From Chitinophagaceae bacterium (GTDB taxonomy: Bacteria; Bacteroidota; Bacteroidia; Chitinophagales; Chitinophagaceae): a DNA stretch of 64,000 nucleotides. Positions 1-11,765 of the stretch are shown piece after piece; the stretch's first letter is position 1, and the number at the start of each line of letters is the position of its first letter. A program made the translations under genes and the position numbers. The stretch covers positions 48,974-112,973 of the forward strand of contig JADKJI010000019.1 of assembly GCA_016721085.1 (NCBI GenBank). Direction: 5' to 3'. The notes beneath the pieces are model-generated. The model was not told where the DNA came from and ran no database searches. It saw only the letters and a list, made by a program, of their open reading frames with translations.

Positions 1-1541
1 AGAAGATTGACTGCGGTCTTTATTCCGCTGGTAATGGCATTATTGTTTTCAACATCCATTCTTGCACAGAGTGTAGCCATCAACGATAATGGTTCGGCAC
101 CTTCCCCCAGCGCTATGCTGGATGTAAATGTATTTGGAGTCAACAAAAAGGGAGTGCTGGTTCCAAGAATGACATCAGCACAAAGAATTGCCATACCCGC
201 TCCTGCAACAGGCTTATTGGTTTTTGATACTAATACAAGTGGCTTTTGGTATTACACAGGATCACAATGGTTAGAGATGATAAGCGCTGGAAATAATCTT
301 TGGTCAAAAACCGGTAATGATATTTATAATTCGAATACTGGAAATATTGGAATTGGAACAAACACACCAAAATCCTATTTCAATGTGGCGCAGAATAAAA
401 CAGTCATTTTTGGAAGCGATTCACTGAGTAGTGTAGTTGGAAATAAATTCATTTGGTTTCCAGGCAAAGGTGCCATTCGATTTGGCAAGCTCGACTTCAC
501 AGGAACTGGATGGGATTATGCCAATATAGGTGTGAATTCAATAGCTATTGGAGATCTTACCAGGGCTAGTGGGCCGCAATCCTTTGTGCAGGGCTATGGA
601 AGTACTGCTTCAGGGTTTTACTCTTTTGCACGTGGTTTTGCAGCCTCTGCTAACGGGGATCATTCCATGTCTTTTGGTCAAAACATGGTTGCAAATGGAA
701 GCAGGGCAATGGCCTTTGGTGAAGGTGCCAGGCAGGACGGAGATTTTTCTTTTTCAAATGGCTATAACAATATAGTTACCGGAGACCTGGCTAGTGCTTT
801 CGGAACTGGATTAAGTGCCAGACCGTATAATTCATTTGTTGTAGGACGATATAATGATTCATTGACGCATCAAGTTCATCTTCCTGGGTTGTTACTGACC
901 CTTTTTTTTTGTTGGCAATGGGACTGCAGACAATGCCAGAACGAATGCATTAACAGTATTAAAAAACGGGAATGTAGGCATCACAAATAATTTCCTTAGA
1001 GTATGCTTACTGTTGGGTACAGGTACTGGTGCTGATATTCGATTTGGATCCGTTGAAAGAATTGAAGATATCGGCTCAAATCTTAATCGGGAATTACAGC
1101 TTTTTAATTCCAACTAACTGATGTTACCTATTCTTTAGGAATGCTACTAACAGATGGACTACAGTGTATGCACAAAATGGGACAATCAATACCTCTGACG
1201 TAAGGGATAAGCAAAATATAAAACCTATTGCTTATGGTCTCGAGAGCCTTATGAAACTGAACCCCGTTTCTTACGAATGGAAAAATGGATCTATTGGTAG
1301 TGGCGCCAAACTTGGGTTAATAGCACAGGAAGTAATGAAAGTTATCCCAGAAGTAGTAAAGACTCATGAAACTATCATCACAGATGAAGCATCCAAACAG
1401 ACAATGGAAAAGGAAATGGATCGGTATGGCATATACTATTCCGACCTTATTCCACTTTTAATAAAGTCAATCCAGGAACAGCAACAAAAAATTACCACTT
1501 TGGAAGCCAGATTAAAAGCACTGGAGGATAAGCTGAAATAG
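1..1541 (+). pseudogene. Frameshifted YadA-head / S74 intramolecular-chaperone surface fibre protein, 5' end outside window
   Basis: The reading frame is open from the first base, and its first visible residues form the hydrophobic core of a signal peptide ending near LAQ, so the start codon lies upstream. A Bacteroidota fibre N-terminus follows (IDDNG-like start, WYYTGSQWLEM). Next come about eight 14-residue repeats of the YadA-head left-handed beta-roll kind (ASGFYSFARGFAA, ANGDHSMSFG) at roughly residues 180-285. The C-terminal part (1164-1541) is a Peptidase_S74 self-cleaving chaperone domain with the SDVRDKQNI motif and KLGLIAQEV, ending in a coiled coil. Established role: such domains trimerise a fibre and then cut themselves off. 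The frame breaks near the T run at about 900-910 and again near 1000 and 1090-1130, so the intact protein would need at least three corrections. No T9SS tail is visible. Confidence 0.75.
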
Positions 1542-1590
1542 ATACCAAAGCAGGAAATACACCTGAATTTTAAATACTGACTAAAGAAAG

Positions 1591-1631
1591 AAAGGAATAA
1601 GCACACAATGCAGCGCTTATTCCTTTTTTTA
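1591..1631 (+). terminator. Rho-independent terminator after the S74 fibre gene
   Basis: The arms AGGAATAAGC and GCTTATTCCT pair around a 12-base loop and are followed by a run of seven Ts. It lies about 50 bases after the S74 stop codon. Confidence 0.75.
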
Positions 1632-1717
1632 TGTCCGTTAGCAATAGAATTGCTGGATAATTTACAGTTTAAACAGTCATTATTTCAATATTAGTGAATT
1701 AACATTATCTTTCTGGC

Positions 1718-4700
1718 ATGCATCGTTGTAGAAGGGCCTTATACCTTATCCTCTTATTGGTTTCATTTACACCATTATTGCTGAATGCTCAAAAGCAATC
1801 CGGTAATTCGATTTCGTCAGGGCGACTATCTTACTTCAAACACATCATTAACAAATATCGATCCGGCCAGTAAAATTTATGCATCTAGTTCAAATGGTAA
1901 TTCTGTACATGTATTTATTCAATTCAGAAAAATCCCGACTCAAATACAAAAAGAATCTTTGATTGGAAAAGGTATTGAATTGATAGAGTATATCCCAGGC
2001 AATACCTTTCTGGCATCCGTAAATACTTTTGTTTCTTCATCAGACTTAAAGACTCTTGGAGTTCTCCAGGTAATACCTGTAAAACCAAACTATAAAATTG
2101 ATAAAGTACTTGCAGGAATATTTGAAAAAAATAGTTTGTCTGGTTTTCAAACCAGCGTTTTAATAAGCGCATTTCCCAATAGCAATACAGAAGATCTTGT
2201 TGCATCATTAAAATTCAAGGGTATTAGTATAAGTCCATTCAAAGATGGATTCAAAGGTCTGTTCATCGCAACAGTTTCCTCCCTTCATATGAACCAGCTT
2301 CTTGAAGACCCTTTTGTTTATTTTGTAGAATCATTACCAGAAGCTGATAAAAGCCTGAATATGGAATCAGGTGTTTTGCATAATAGCAGCACTTTTCATT
2401 CTGCGTATTCAGGAAAATACCTGACAGGAAAGGGAGTTATCATTGGTATTGGAGATGATGGACAGCTAAATCTGCATATTGATAATTATTATAAAGTAAT
2501 TGAGAACCTGAATTTCCCAACTGATCACGCTACCCATGTAGCAGGTATCGCTACCGGATCGGGAAACCTGAATCCAAGATTAAAAGGACAAGCTCCGGAA
2601 GCAAAGGTGATTGATGAGAGTTTCTCTGGCATATTAAGCCAAACCCCACAATATTTTCAGAATTATGGAATGGTACTGACAAATAATTCCTATGGATCAG
2701 ATGGTCGATGTACTAATTCAGGCGCTTATAGCCCGTATCCCGGTTTGTTGACCAGCAATTGCTCGATTATCAGAGGTGATGCATGTATTTGCTGCAGGAA
2801 ATACAAGGATTGCCACACCCTGCCTTCCATATCCTACTGGTTATTTTTCAATCTACCCTCATACCAATCAAGCAAAAACGCAATATCGGTTGGTGGTAGT
2901 GATAAGTTCAATCCGTCGAATTTCTATTCAAAAGGTCCTACAAATGATGGTCGTATTAAACCAGAGATTGTAGCAGTGGGGAATAGTGTTTTATCTACTG
3001 GAGGTAATAATAACTACTATAACAATTTTGGTACCAGCATGGCAGCGCCACAAGTAACAGGTGTTATGGCATTAATGGTAGAGCGCTATCGCCAATTGAA
3101 TGCAGGGGCAAACCCAAAGGGAGCTTTATTGAAGACCATAGTTTGTAATTCATCTGATGATATTGGAAATACAGGCCCGGATTATGCTAATGGATATGGC
3201 TGGCTCAATGCAGCCAAAGCCGTTGAATGCATCGAGAAAAAACAATATGCTCCTGGAAGCATACAACAAGATGAAATAAAAACATTCAGCCTTGCAGTTT
3301 CAAATAATACAGCAGAGCTAAAAGTTGCTGCTTATTGGCCCGACAAACCAGCATCACTATTCCAGAATAACCCTGGTTAATGATATAGATATTACTGTTA
3401 CTGCTCCTGATGGCACGGTTATAAAGCCACAGGTGCTTGATTCAGTATCAAGCTCAATACTAAGCCTTTCTGTTCAGGGAAATGACCATAGCAATAATCT
3501 GGAACAGGTTACAATTAAAAATCCTACTGCAGGAAATTATATTGTTACAATAAAAGGGTATGCCATTCCATTTGGGCCACAGGACTATTCCTTTGCTTAT
3601 AGTATGGATGCAAAAGGGTTGCAGATTTCTTATCCGTTTAAGAATGAAAGATGGAAGTATGGTGAAAATCAATTAATCAGTTGGAGGGATCCAGGAAATA
3701 ATCCTGTTGATGGCTACCAGATCGAATGGTCACAGAATGGGATCAACAATTGGCAACCTGTTTCCAGTACTTCTGGAATAACAAAAAATATCAGTTTTAC
3801 TGTACCCCAGCAAGCTGGTATTGCATCAGCAATAAGAGTTACAAACAAAACCAATAGCCAGAGTTCAATAATTGATTCATTGGTAATTGAGCCTGAAATA
3901 ATAGTAAAGCTTAGCACCCCTTGTAATGGCAAAGTGGATATCGTTTGGCCAAAAGTTATAGCAGATTCATTCAGCATCTATACTTTGAAGGATGGCTTTA
4001 TGAGTATTTTCAAGTCTCTTACCGATACTAGTTATCAGATTGATGGACTTAATAAAGATTCAATATATTGGTTTGCAGTGGCACCCTGGTATAGTGGCAA
4101 AATAGGAGAGAGAGGACTTGCTAAATCAATCACTCCTGCAAATAGTAATTGCATTCTACCACAATTCGATGGCGATTTCATGGTTGTACAAGTAACCAAC
4201 CCAAATAGCGGAAGGAAGTTGACAAGTACAGAAAGATCTTCTACAGAAACAGTTTCAGTCCAAATAAAGAATCTTGACAATGATAGTTATAATGGCATAT
4301 TGCAATTGAAAGCTTTTGTAAACGGACAGTTATTCGATAGTCTTTCTATCAACAGCTCTTTCAATGGATTTGAAACAAAAGAGTTTTCATTCCTTAGAAA
4401 ACTTGATCTTTCAACTTCTGGCGACTATTCAATAAAAATTCAATTGATCAAAACAGGTGATCCTGACTTCAATAATAATTCTGTTGAAAAATGGGTACGC
4501 ATAGTAAGTAATCCGGTATTAAGCCTGCCATTTATTGAGCAATTCGATTCTTAAAGATACATCATACAAATTCCTGTATTTTGCTTTGTGGGGGCCAATG
4601 GCTGGGACTATCGTAATAACACAGGGTACTGGTTTTGGGAATGCACTCTCCTTTAGCTCACATCCAACTATCGCTCAGCCGCAAACAGCATTACTGGAAC

Positions 4701-6755
4701 TTTTAATTTTCAGGGATAACCTTATCAGACAACCTTATTTTCTATAACCTGAATAACCCTCGTTTTTTGGCTCTCTGTCCGTCCGAGGAAGTGATACTTC
4801 GGCCTGGATACCGACGAATATCCATTTGCAATCTGGGGGTTCGTTCAACAAGAGAATTAATCTAACCCGCTTGTTCCGGGATAATAATCAGAAACCTTCC
4901 AATAGCACCCAAATTAAAATAGAAGCAAGCACATCCTATACTGCAAATTCGACAGACAAATTATACTACGATAATTTTGAATTTACAGTATCAAACAATG
5001 ACGCTGATTTTAAAAGCCTCATTTCAACAACTACCAACTATTTTCCGAAAGACACTATCTACTTGAAAGCTTTTATAGTAAATAACTCAATCAAACCACT
5101 AAGCACTATTGCACTAACTGTACAGACTCCTGCTGGTGTATTTGTTCGGGATACAATTTTATCTATTAATACTTACGATACTGTTGAGAGAATGATTGCT
5201 ATTCCTGGAAATTATGGGGAAGATGGGTGGATACGCCAAGAGCCTGGATTGATTGTCCGGGAGACGATTATACTACAAACAATTATTCCCTGGCAGCTAT
5301 CAGGGTTAACCTTGTCATTGATTCATTCGATTATATTGAAGGAATGGAGAAACGGATTTGTTTGTCAATAGGATACGTCCTACGGAATAACGTACAGATA
5401 GCAAGTAGAAAGCCGCTAACGGAAATACTTATTGGTATTTCCGATCCAACAGTTTTAATGGAGAGCTAAGATCCGGTACCTTTAACCAGAGGGTTAGATA
5501 CAAAAATGAAGAACCTTACCTAGCTTTAGCACCATCCAATACTTGCGCCCAAAAGGGACTCCGCCAGAGTACTGATTTCTTATGATAACGGTCGCTCTTT
5601 TAGAACCTGAATACAACTGACAGTTTTAATTGGTATAATAACCGGCAAAAACAGCCAGACAGTAATAAATTTATTGGCATGTAGACCACAAGCTGCCAGA
5701 TTCAGGCAAATTGCCTTGCTCCGTTTTCAACAAAATTGATCAGTTAAATTATCCTTTATGGGCTGGCGGTATGGCTATCGATGATAACACTATGACTTAA
5801 GCGCCCATCTTCAAACTGTCAACACTTTATCAGGAACTTTGAATACAATTAGTAAAGGCTGGAATGATACAATGGGACTATAGCATCCATTGATTTTAAG
5901 GGAAGTCCGGATTTATGGTCGGAAGATAAACCACGATTGTGAATGCCAAATCCTTAACCAGAGGTTTTCAGAGAACAATAACCGCTAAAAACTGTATTCC
6001 CGAAGAAGCTGAAGTATTGAGGACCTGGACCTTGCTCTTGAGATACGCGCCTATGTTCGGGTTTATAATATAAAGGCAGAACCATAAAAAAAATGACAAT
6101 ACTTATGATATTCCTATACGACCGATTTAGCCCTATGATAAAGGCTATTTGATTAATAAACGAAATCCCAGAAGGTGAATTCTTGATTGATACCTGAAAG
6201 AACCCTTTATAGGTTGAAGCTATCCAGATAAACCAAACAACAAATAAAATGGCAGTGTTCAGACGAAACCTGATAAGCCCTTTTATTTTGGAAAGAGCAG
6301 ACGGACCAACCGCTGAGAATAATATTATACGGAACAACCTTGCGCCACAACGATTAGCACTTCGTATGAATATATAGATAAGGTATATCAAAGTCGATAA
6401 TAGCTATTATTATCGTATTAAGATCTTATATAAGAATGGATATAAAAAGTATACGAAAGATTGGGTGGCTTCAATTGGCAAAGGCAATTCAGACATTGCC
6501 ATTTATCCAAACCCATCCAATACAGGTCTTTTCACTGTAACTATTCCCCAGACAAATGGTGGGCCCATTTATTACCAGGTTACAGATGCTTTGGGAAGAT
6601 TGTTACAACAAGTACAAATGAACCCTTCAGGAAGCCTGAGTACCATAATTGTGGATCTTTCAACAGATCGTTTTCAGGCAGGAACTTATTTCCTGAAAAT
6701 CAATAATGGAAATGAAATTAAATCCATTCGATTGCTGAAGCTTCCACAGCAATAA
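1718..6755 (+). pseudogene. Subtilisin-like (S8) serine protease with T9SS type A sorting domain, heavily frameshifted
   Basis: An ATG at 1718 opens a signal peptide (LILLLVSFTPLLLNAQ) whose frame shifts at about 1800 into the protease. The catalytic triad is visible: Asp in GIGDDG, His in DHATHVAGI, Ser in GTSMAAPQV (about nt 2462, 2527 and 3036). Two compensating shifts at about 2770 and 2875 restore an AAGNT oxyanion segment. Further breaks lie near 3370 and 4550, and from about 4550 to 6460 the frame changes every 50-150 bases. In-frame islands are recognisable throughout: fibronectin-like text, a MAM/CARDB-like part, and YYRIKILYKNG near 6430. The last 96 codons (6465-6755) are a clean T9SS sorting domain (IYPNPSNTG, GTYFLKI). 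Family role: secretion across the outer membrane, removal of the tail and surface attachment or release. Either a real pseudogene or a poor consensus. Confidence 0.75.
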
Positions 6756-6819
6756 AAAGAAGATTAGGATAGGATTCTTACATTTGATGGACTATTCCAG
6801 TATTTTCAATACCATCAAC

Positions 6820-7200
6820 ATGAAAGTCTTCAATATTTTCTTTGTAGTGATCTTTGTTCTTTTTGCTGGCTTACAATACAACGATCCTGACCCTTATATC
6901 TGGGTACCTATCTATCTCTATGCTGCTACACTTTGCTATTTCGCTGCTAAGTCCAGGTACTATCCGAAAGCATATCTCATCGGAATTGGTATTTATCTGA
7001 TTTATGCAGGGTATCTTTTTTTTACAAAAGACGGAGTAATGGATTGGGTGAATGAACATAATGCAGAAAACCTGGTACAGACCATGAAAGCCGAAAAACC
7101 CTGGATTGAAGATACCCGTGAGTTCGGAGGATTGATCATACTTATTGTAGTGATGCTCGTAAACTATTTATATACGAAAAAAATGAAGAGAAGTATGTAA
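6820..7200 (+). CDS. TMEM220-like small membrane protein
   Basis: About 126 residues with four hydrophobic segments. An N-terminal QYNDPDPYIW motif and a conserved WVNEHNAENLVQ stretch match what I know of the TMEM220 transmembrane family. Upstream in-frame starts exist at 6784 (TTG) and 6787 (ATG). I prefer the ATG at 6820 because it begins directly with a membrane segment (MKVFNIFFVVIFVLF), as usual in the family. Function is unknown. It faces the ThuA gene convergently and shares a two-way terminator with it. Confidence 0.7.
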   Translation: MKVFNIFFVVIFVLFAGLQYNDPDPYIWVPIYLYAATLCYFAAKSRYYPKAYLIGIGIYLIYAGYLFFTKDGVMDWVNEHNAENLVQTMKAEKPWIEDTREFGGLIILIVVMLVNYLYTKKMKRSM

Positions 7201-7275
7201 TGCTTAAGAGATAAGGGAGGTAAGGGTCATAGTTTGACAAGAATTCGGAACTCTACTTATCCGCTTATCACTAAC

Positions 7276-7317
7276 CTAAAGAAAAAGCATCTCTTATTAG
7301 AGATGCTTTTTCTTTAG
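7276..7317. terminator. Perfect bidirectional terminator hairpin
   Basis: An 18-bp perfect stem (arm CTAAAGAAAAAGCATCTC, loop TTATTA) carries A/T-rich flanks that give a U-tract on either strand. It lies between the convergent TMEM220-like gene and the ThuA-type gene. Confidence 0.85.
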
Positions 7318-7331
7318 AAAGATTCAAACTA

Positions 7332-10300
7332 TCATTTAGAATTAAACTGAATCGATTGAAGGGCAGCCATATTTGCTTCTTTAGGGTCTTTAGCTTTTGT
7401 TACGATATAGATGGAATGTAATTTTCCATCAGTTACTGCTTCCAACTGAATAGGAATCATCGTGCCACCCATTGGACCATCGGTTTTTATTCCACCAATA
7501 AGTGTTCCCTGACCTAACAGTTTACCATCTGGTGCATCAAGGTGCACTTCAAACGTAAATCCAAACTCAGGAGCTTTCTGCCAGCCTGCAGATATTGAAG
7601 CACTTGAAATGCCCGTAAGGTCAATGCCATCAATACTAAACCATCCAGTAGTTTTTGGAAGAATCATCAGGTGCATACCATTATAGTCCATCGTTGTGAT
7701 GTCTTTCGTATTGGTAACCCCATTGAATAACATTTTACTGTTTTTCAATACCGCTGTTGCTTCACCTGTCATTGGACGAATACCAGGTGCTCCCTTATCC
7801 GTATAAGAGGCTCTGATAACCAGGAGACCCTTATCTTTTATTGGCTTATCTAATGTTGGAGCCAAACTACCTGTAAGAGGAAGTGATTTCCTTTTTTCTG
7901 TACCTGACAAGGTCAAAATCCATTGAACAATTTGCTGAGCATCTTCATTTTTCAAATTCGGATGCGCGGCCATTGGCGTTTCACCCCAAACACCGGCACC
8001 GCCCTTGATTATTTTCTCAGACAGATAGGTAATGGCATTTGACTCTTTTGTATATTTTTTAGCCACATCAGTAAATGAAGGCCCGATTGATTTCTGATCT
8101 GTCTGATGACAGTTTTTACAATCGAGTGCCAGCATAGTATTTCTTCCAATAGCCGCAGCACTTAATATCTGATGACCTTGTGGGTTAGCAGCATTATCAC
8201 TACCTTCTATATAATCTGCTGAAACCACCCAGGCGGTATCATCTTTTGATTGTGAATTATCGTCCTTATCTTCTGCTTTCACAGAGTAACTCACTTTTTT
8301 TCCAGGGAAGTAGAACGATTTATTTCCTGCAATTGCTATTGAAACAACGGGTGTTTCATTTCCCGCATACAATGGTATAAGGTTACTTTTTCTTGTAGCT
8401 TTTTGTTCATCTTTCACTTCAACAGAAACAGCAAAATCACCTGCTTTATCATAGGTGTACACAAGCTTTGGTTCCGTCGTTTCCTTTTTGATACCATTAC
8501 CCATATCCCATACATAGGTCAATGCTTTCTTTTCAGGATCGGAAGCTGTTACAGTTGCCGTTATAGTAAACGGTAAAGCACCTGATGTTTTATCAATTTT
8601 AACCTCTGTAATAACGGGTGCCAGATTGCCTCCGTTAAAATCTATTCTTGATAATCCGGCATCGGGGTTTTTACTAAACCAACCAGAGCCATATTCTAAC
8701 AAATAGATTTTTCCATCAGGACCTACTTCCATATCTATTACAGCAGAGAATTTTGTAGATGGCATGAAAGGTTCCATCTTTTCATAATCTCCATTTGGCT
8801 TAAGAGTAACCACTTTGATGAAATTTCTCATCCAGTCGTAAATGAATAATTTCTTATTATAGTAATCAGGCATCCTGGTTTCAGCAGGGTAGAGGTCGGT
8901 GTAATAAACCGGTCCTGCCATTGCATTTCTACCTCCCGTACCCATTTGTGGGAAATCAGGTGATGCTGCATAAGGATACCAGATAAAGGCTGGTGAAAGT
9001 GGTGGTAAATCTGTCAAACCTGTATTATTCTTTGATTTATTTACAGGATGTGCCGGATCGAATTTCGATCCGATGGTTCCTGTTGCATAATCATATTCTG
9101 CATAAGGATAGTTGTTTCCAACAAAGAAAGGCCATCCGAAGTTACCCGCTTTTCTTGCCTGGTTCAATTCATCATAACCTCTTGGTCCGCGGGTATCAAG
9201 ACTATCAGACCCTGCATCTGGTCCCACTTCACCCCAATACAGATTGCCATTTTTCTTGTCTACAGAAATCCTGTATGGATTACGGTTACCCATTACATAT
9301 ATCTCTGGTCTTGTTTTATCAGTTCCATTAGCGAAGAGGTTTCCGTCAGGAATCGAATAGGTTCCATCCGTATTCATCTTAATCCTCAAAATCTTTCCTC
9401 TTAGGTCGTTGGTATTTCCAGATGATCTGCGGGCATCATATTGTTCAAATCCAGCACGATTATCCATTGGGCCAAATCCGTGGTTTGCATTAGTACCCGG
9501 TTGATCGAAAGGAGTGGAGTTATCACCTGTTGACACAAACAACATCCGCTCAGGACCGAATGCTATCGAACCTCCTGTATGGCAGCATATCTCCCTTTGA
9601 GAATAGAACTGTAATACTACTTTCTCCGACGCAAGATCTAATTTGTCATTTTCGAATTTGAATCTTGAAAGACGGTTCACAGAGGTATCTGAAGGACTAT
9701 AGAAAATGTAAACAAAATGATTGGTAGCAAAATCGGGATCTGCCTGCATGCCAAGAACACCTTCCTCTGCATTTACATTCTTCTCCTTTAATGTTCTGTA
9801 ATACACATCCAGTTTAGCTATTTCTTTAATTGTCTTGTCTGCATTTTTGAAAAGCATGATTTCTCCACGACGTTGGGTAATAAGGACATCGAGGTTTGGA
9901 AGTACTGTCATTTCAGTAGGTTCAAACAGCGTACCCTGAGTTAACTGAGTTTTTGTAAAACGATCTTCTTCTCTAACTCTCCTCTGCGTTCTTGCTTTTG
10001 AATAATCCAGCTTCAGGTTATCACCGATGGCATATTCAATACCGCCCTGAAGATGTTTAAGGTAATTTTCTTCAGTAAACGACTCTTCAGTGTGACCCAT
10101 TTCGGTATACCATGCATGTCCGCCATCAAAATCATGATACCAGGCCATGGGGTGGTTGTCGCCGTTCTTTCCGCCTTTGTAAGATTTCTCATCAATCTTA
10201 ATCAGGACTTTTACATCTGGGTTCAACTTCTTGAAATTATACCACTCGTCTTTTTCGCTTCCATTCCTTTGGCAAATGTTTGGTCGATATATGGGTTTGG

Positions 10301-10743
10301 TCTATAACCTGGAGAACAGCGTCTTGTTGCTCAGGGTGACTTTCAAAATAACCTCCAACCAGGGAGCCATACCAGCTCCAGTCGTACTCTGCATCTGCAG
10401 CGGCATGAATACCCACAAAGGAGCCACCGCTTTGTATATAGCGTTCAAAATCAGCTTCCTGGTACATATCCAGGAAATCACCGGTGGTATGCAGGAATAT
10501 AACAGCTGAATAATTTTTTAGGGAATCTTCAGTAAAGTAATTGGCATCTTCGGTTGTATCTACGATATACCCTTTTTCAACACCCATTTTCATGATGGCA
10601 GCCTTACCATTTGGAATGGAAGAATGCCTGAAACCGGCTGTTTTAGAAAACACCAGCAATCTTGGTTTTCCAGAACGGGTTTTACAACTGACAGAAAAAA
10701 GAACTACGGTAGCAAATAGCAGCAGCAGAAGGTTATTTTTCAT
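7332..10743 (-). CDS. ThuA / PQQ-type sugar dehydrogenase / PKD / cytochrome c lipoprotein (one frameshift)
   Basis: A large exported enzyme of about 1,135 residues, read as two pieces because an extra base in a T5 run (A5 on the coding strand) at 10251-10255 shifts the frame; removing it joins KEWKRK to DEWYNF without a gap. Order from the N-terminus: lipoprotein signal (VVLFSVSC); ThuA-like glutamine-amidotransferase fold (GIHAAADAEYDW); six-bladed glucose/sorbosone dehydrogenase propeller (CCHTGGSIAFGP, GNRNPYRISVD); PKD domain (SDPEKKALTYVWDMG); class I cytochrome c with CxxCH (CKNCHQ) and probable Met ligand (MAAHP); C-terminal carbohydrate-binding-like beta sandwich. Family knowledge: these fusions oxidise sugars at the cell surface or periplasm and pass electrons to the attached haem. 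The actual substrate is unknown. It is transcribed alone. Confidence 0.85.
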
Positions 10744-10868
10744 AATTTTTTATGATTGGCTTTAAAGATAATAGGTTTTGTCAGATATTTTCACCAATTT
10801 TTAGATAGGAGGCTAATAATCAGCCCCATGGGAAAAGCCTAGTTTCAAAATAAATCCTGTCTAAAAGC

Positions 10869-10898
10869 TTTAAATTAACCAGTTTACGCTTATCTTTG
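10869..10898 (+). promoter_or_regulatory. Candidate Bacteroidota promoter for rpmI-rplT
   Basis: A -7 box TATCTTTG (10891-10898) fits TAnnTTTG. A -33-like TTTA at 10869 lies 18 bases upstream. It leaves a leader of more than 110 bases before rpmI. Confidence 0.55.
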
Positions 10899-10964
10899 CG
10901 CTCCGTTTTACAGACGGATGTTCTTTTGTATCAAAGTTGTCTATTTCCTGAAGAGGTCCAACAA

Positions 10965-10998
10965 GTGTTCCACCAGTGTGGAAACACCTCAAGGGTGT
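10965..10998 (+). promoter_or_regulatory. Overlapping hairpins in the rpmI leader, possible ribosomal-protein autoregulation site
   Basis: The arms GTGTTCCAC and GTGGAAACAC form a stem with one bulge and a CAGT loop (10965-10987). The distal bases ACACC can pair instead with GGTGT (to about 10998) just before the rpmI start. The two pairings exclude each other. L20 is known to control this operon through leader RNA in other bacteria; the link here is inferred. Confidence 0.35.
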
Positions 10999-11018
10999 AC
11001 ATATAAATTCAAGGCAAA

Positions 11019-11216
11019 ATGCCTAAAGTAAAAACAAACTCCAGCGCTAAGAAGCGCTTTAAAGTGACTGGCACCGGCAAGATCACTCACCAGAAGGCTT
11101 TCAAACGCCACATTCTTACTAAGAAATCTACTAAACGCAAGCGTGCTATGCGTAAAGATGGTGAAGTTGCAAAAGCAAACATGAATTTCGTGAAATTCCT
11201 TCTCCGTCTGAAGTAA
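11019..11216 (+). CDS. rpmI: 50S ribosomal protein L35
   Basis: The 65-residue product has the L35 signature: MPKVKTNSSAKKRFKVTGTG at the start, then HILTKKSTKRKR. It is very basic and has the usual length. It is the first gene of a two-gene operon with rplT, 74 bases apart. The customary upstream infC is not next to it; a convergent-facing ThuA gene lies there and the operon seems to have its own promoter. It binds 23S rRNA in the large subunit. Confidence 0.97.
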   Translation: MPKVKTNSSAKKRFKVTGTGKITHQKAFKRHILTKKSTKRKRAMRKDGEVAKANMNFVKFLLRLK

Positions 11217-11290
11217 GAGATTTTCATCCCGACTAATCGAGATGAAATTTTCAAATTATCAAATTATCAAATCTTCAAATTATTTAGCAT

Positions 11291-11635
11291 ATGCCTCGTT
11301 CAGTAAATTCCGTTGCCTCCAGGGCACGCCGTAAAAGAATCCTCAAAAAAGCCAAAGGCTTTTACGGAAAACGTAAGAATGTATATACAGTTGCGAAAAA
11401 CGTAGTAGAAAAAGGTCAAACTTATGCTTACGTTGGACGTAAATTAAAGAAAAGAGAATACCGCACTTTATGGATTGCCCGTATCAACGCAGCCGTTCGT
11501 GAAGAAGGAATCACTTATTCTGAATTCATCTACAAATTGAACCAAAAAGGTATCACCCTCGACCGTAAGATCCTCGCTGATCTGGCGATGAATGAGCCTG
11601 AAAGCTTTAAAAAGCTGGTAGCTTCTGTAAAATAA
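11291..11635 (+). CDS. rplT: 50S ribosomal protein L20
   Basis: 114 residues of typical L20: MPRSVNSVASRARRKRILK, the KGFYGKRKN motif, and RINAAVREEGITYSEFI. It is needed for early large-subunit assembly and is known elsewhere as the autogenous repressor of this operon. The gap from rpmI contains AT-rich TCAAATTATCAAATT-type microrepeats. A strong terminator follows. Confidence 0.97.
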   Translation: MPRSVNSVASRARRKRILKKAKGFYGKRKNVYTVAKNVVEKGQTYAYVGRKLKKREYRTLWIARINAAVREEGITYSEFIYKLNQKGITLDRKILADLAMNEPESFKKLVASVK

Positions 11636-11660
11636 TGCAGCAGTCCCAAATAATAATAAG

Positions 11661-11688
11661 CCGGAAGCCCACAGCTTCCGGTTTTTTT
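11661..11688 (+). terminator. Rho-independent terminator of rpmI-rplT
   Basis: CCGGAAGC pairs with GCTTCCGG around the loop CCACA, followed by seven Ts. Confidence 0.9.
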
Positions 11689-11689
11689 A

Positions 11690-11719
11690 TTTGACAATCC
11701 CTGTAAAAAATTACTTTTG
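11690..11719 (+). promoter_or_regulatory. Bacteroidota-type promoter for the arginine decarboxylase gene
   Basis: A -33 TTTG (11690-11693) and a -7 TACTTTTG (11712-11719) are separated by 18 bases. This fits the TTTG / TAnnTTTG consensus and begins just after the rplT terminator. Confidence 0.65.
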
Positions 11720-11765
11720 TACCCAATAAAAAAAATACGCCTTGGCAGAATCGAAATTTACATCA

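Noticed and set aside
5954..6391. Minus-strand open frame of 145 codons
   Set aside because: It is the reverse of the broken protease, whose plus-strand frame islands (YYRIKILYKNG, ITAKNCIPEEAE) are recognisable there. It has no family signal of its own.
11742..11765. TTG start for the arginine decarboxylase
   Set aside because: The ATG at 11766 begins the family-conserved N-terminus and TTG starts are rare in this group; the upstream eight codons are not needed.
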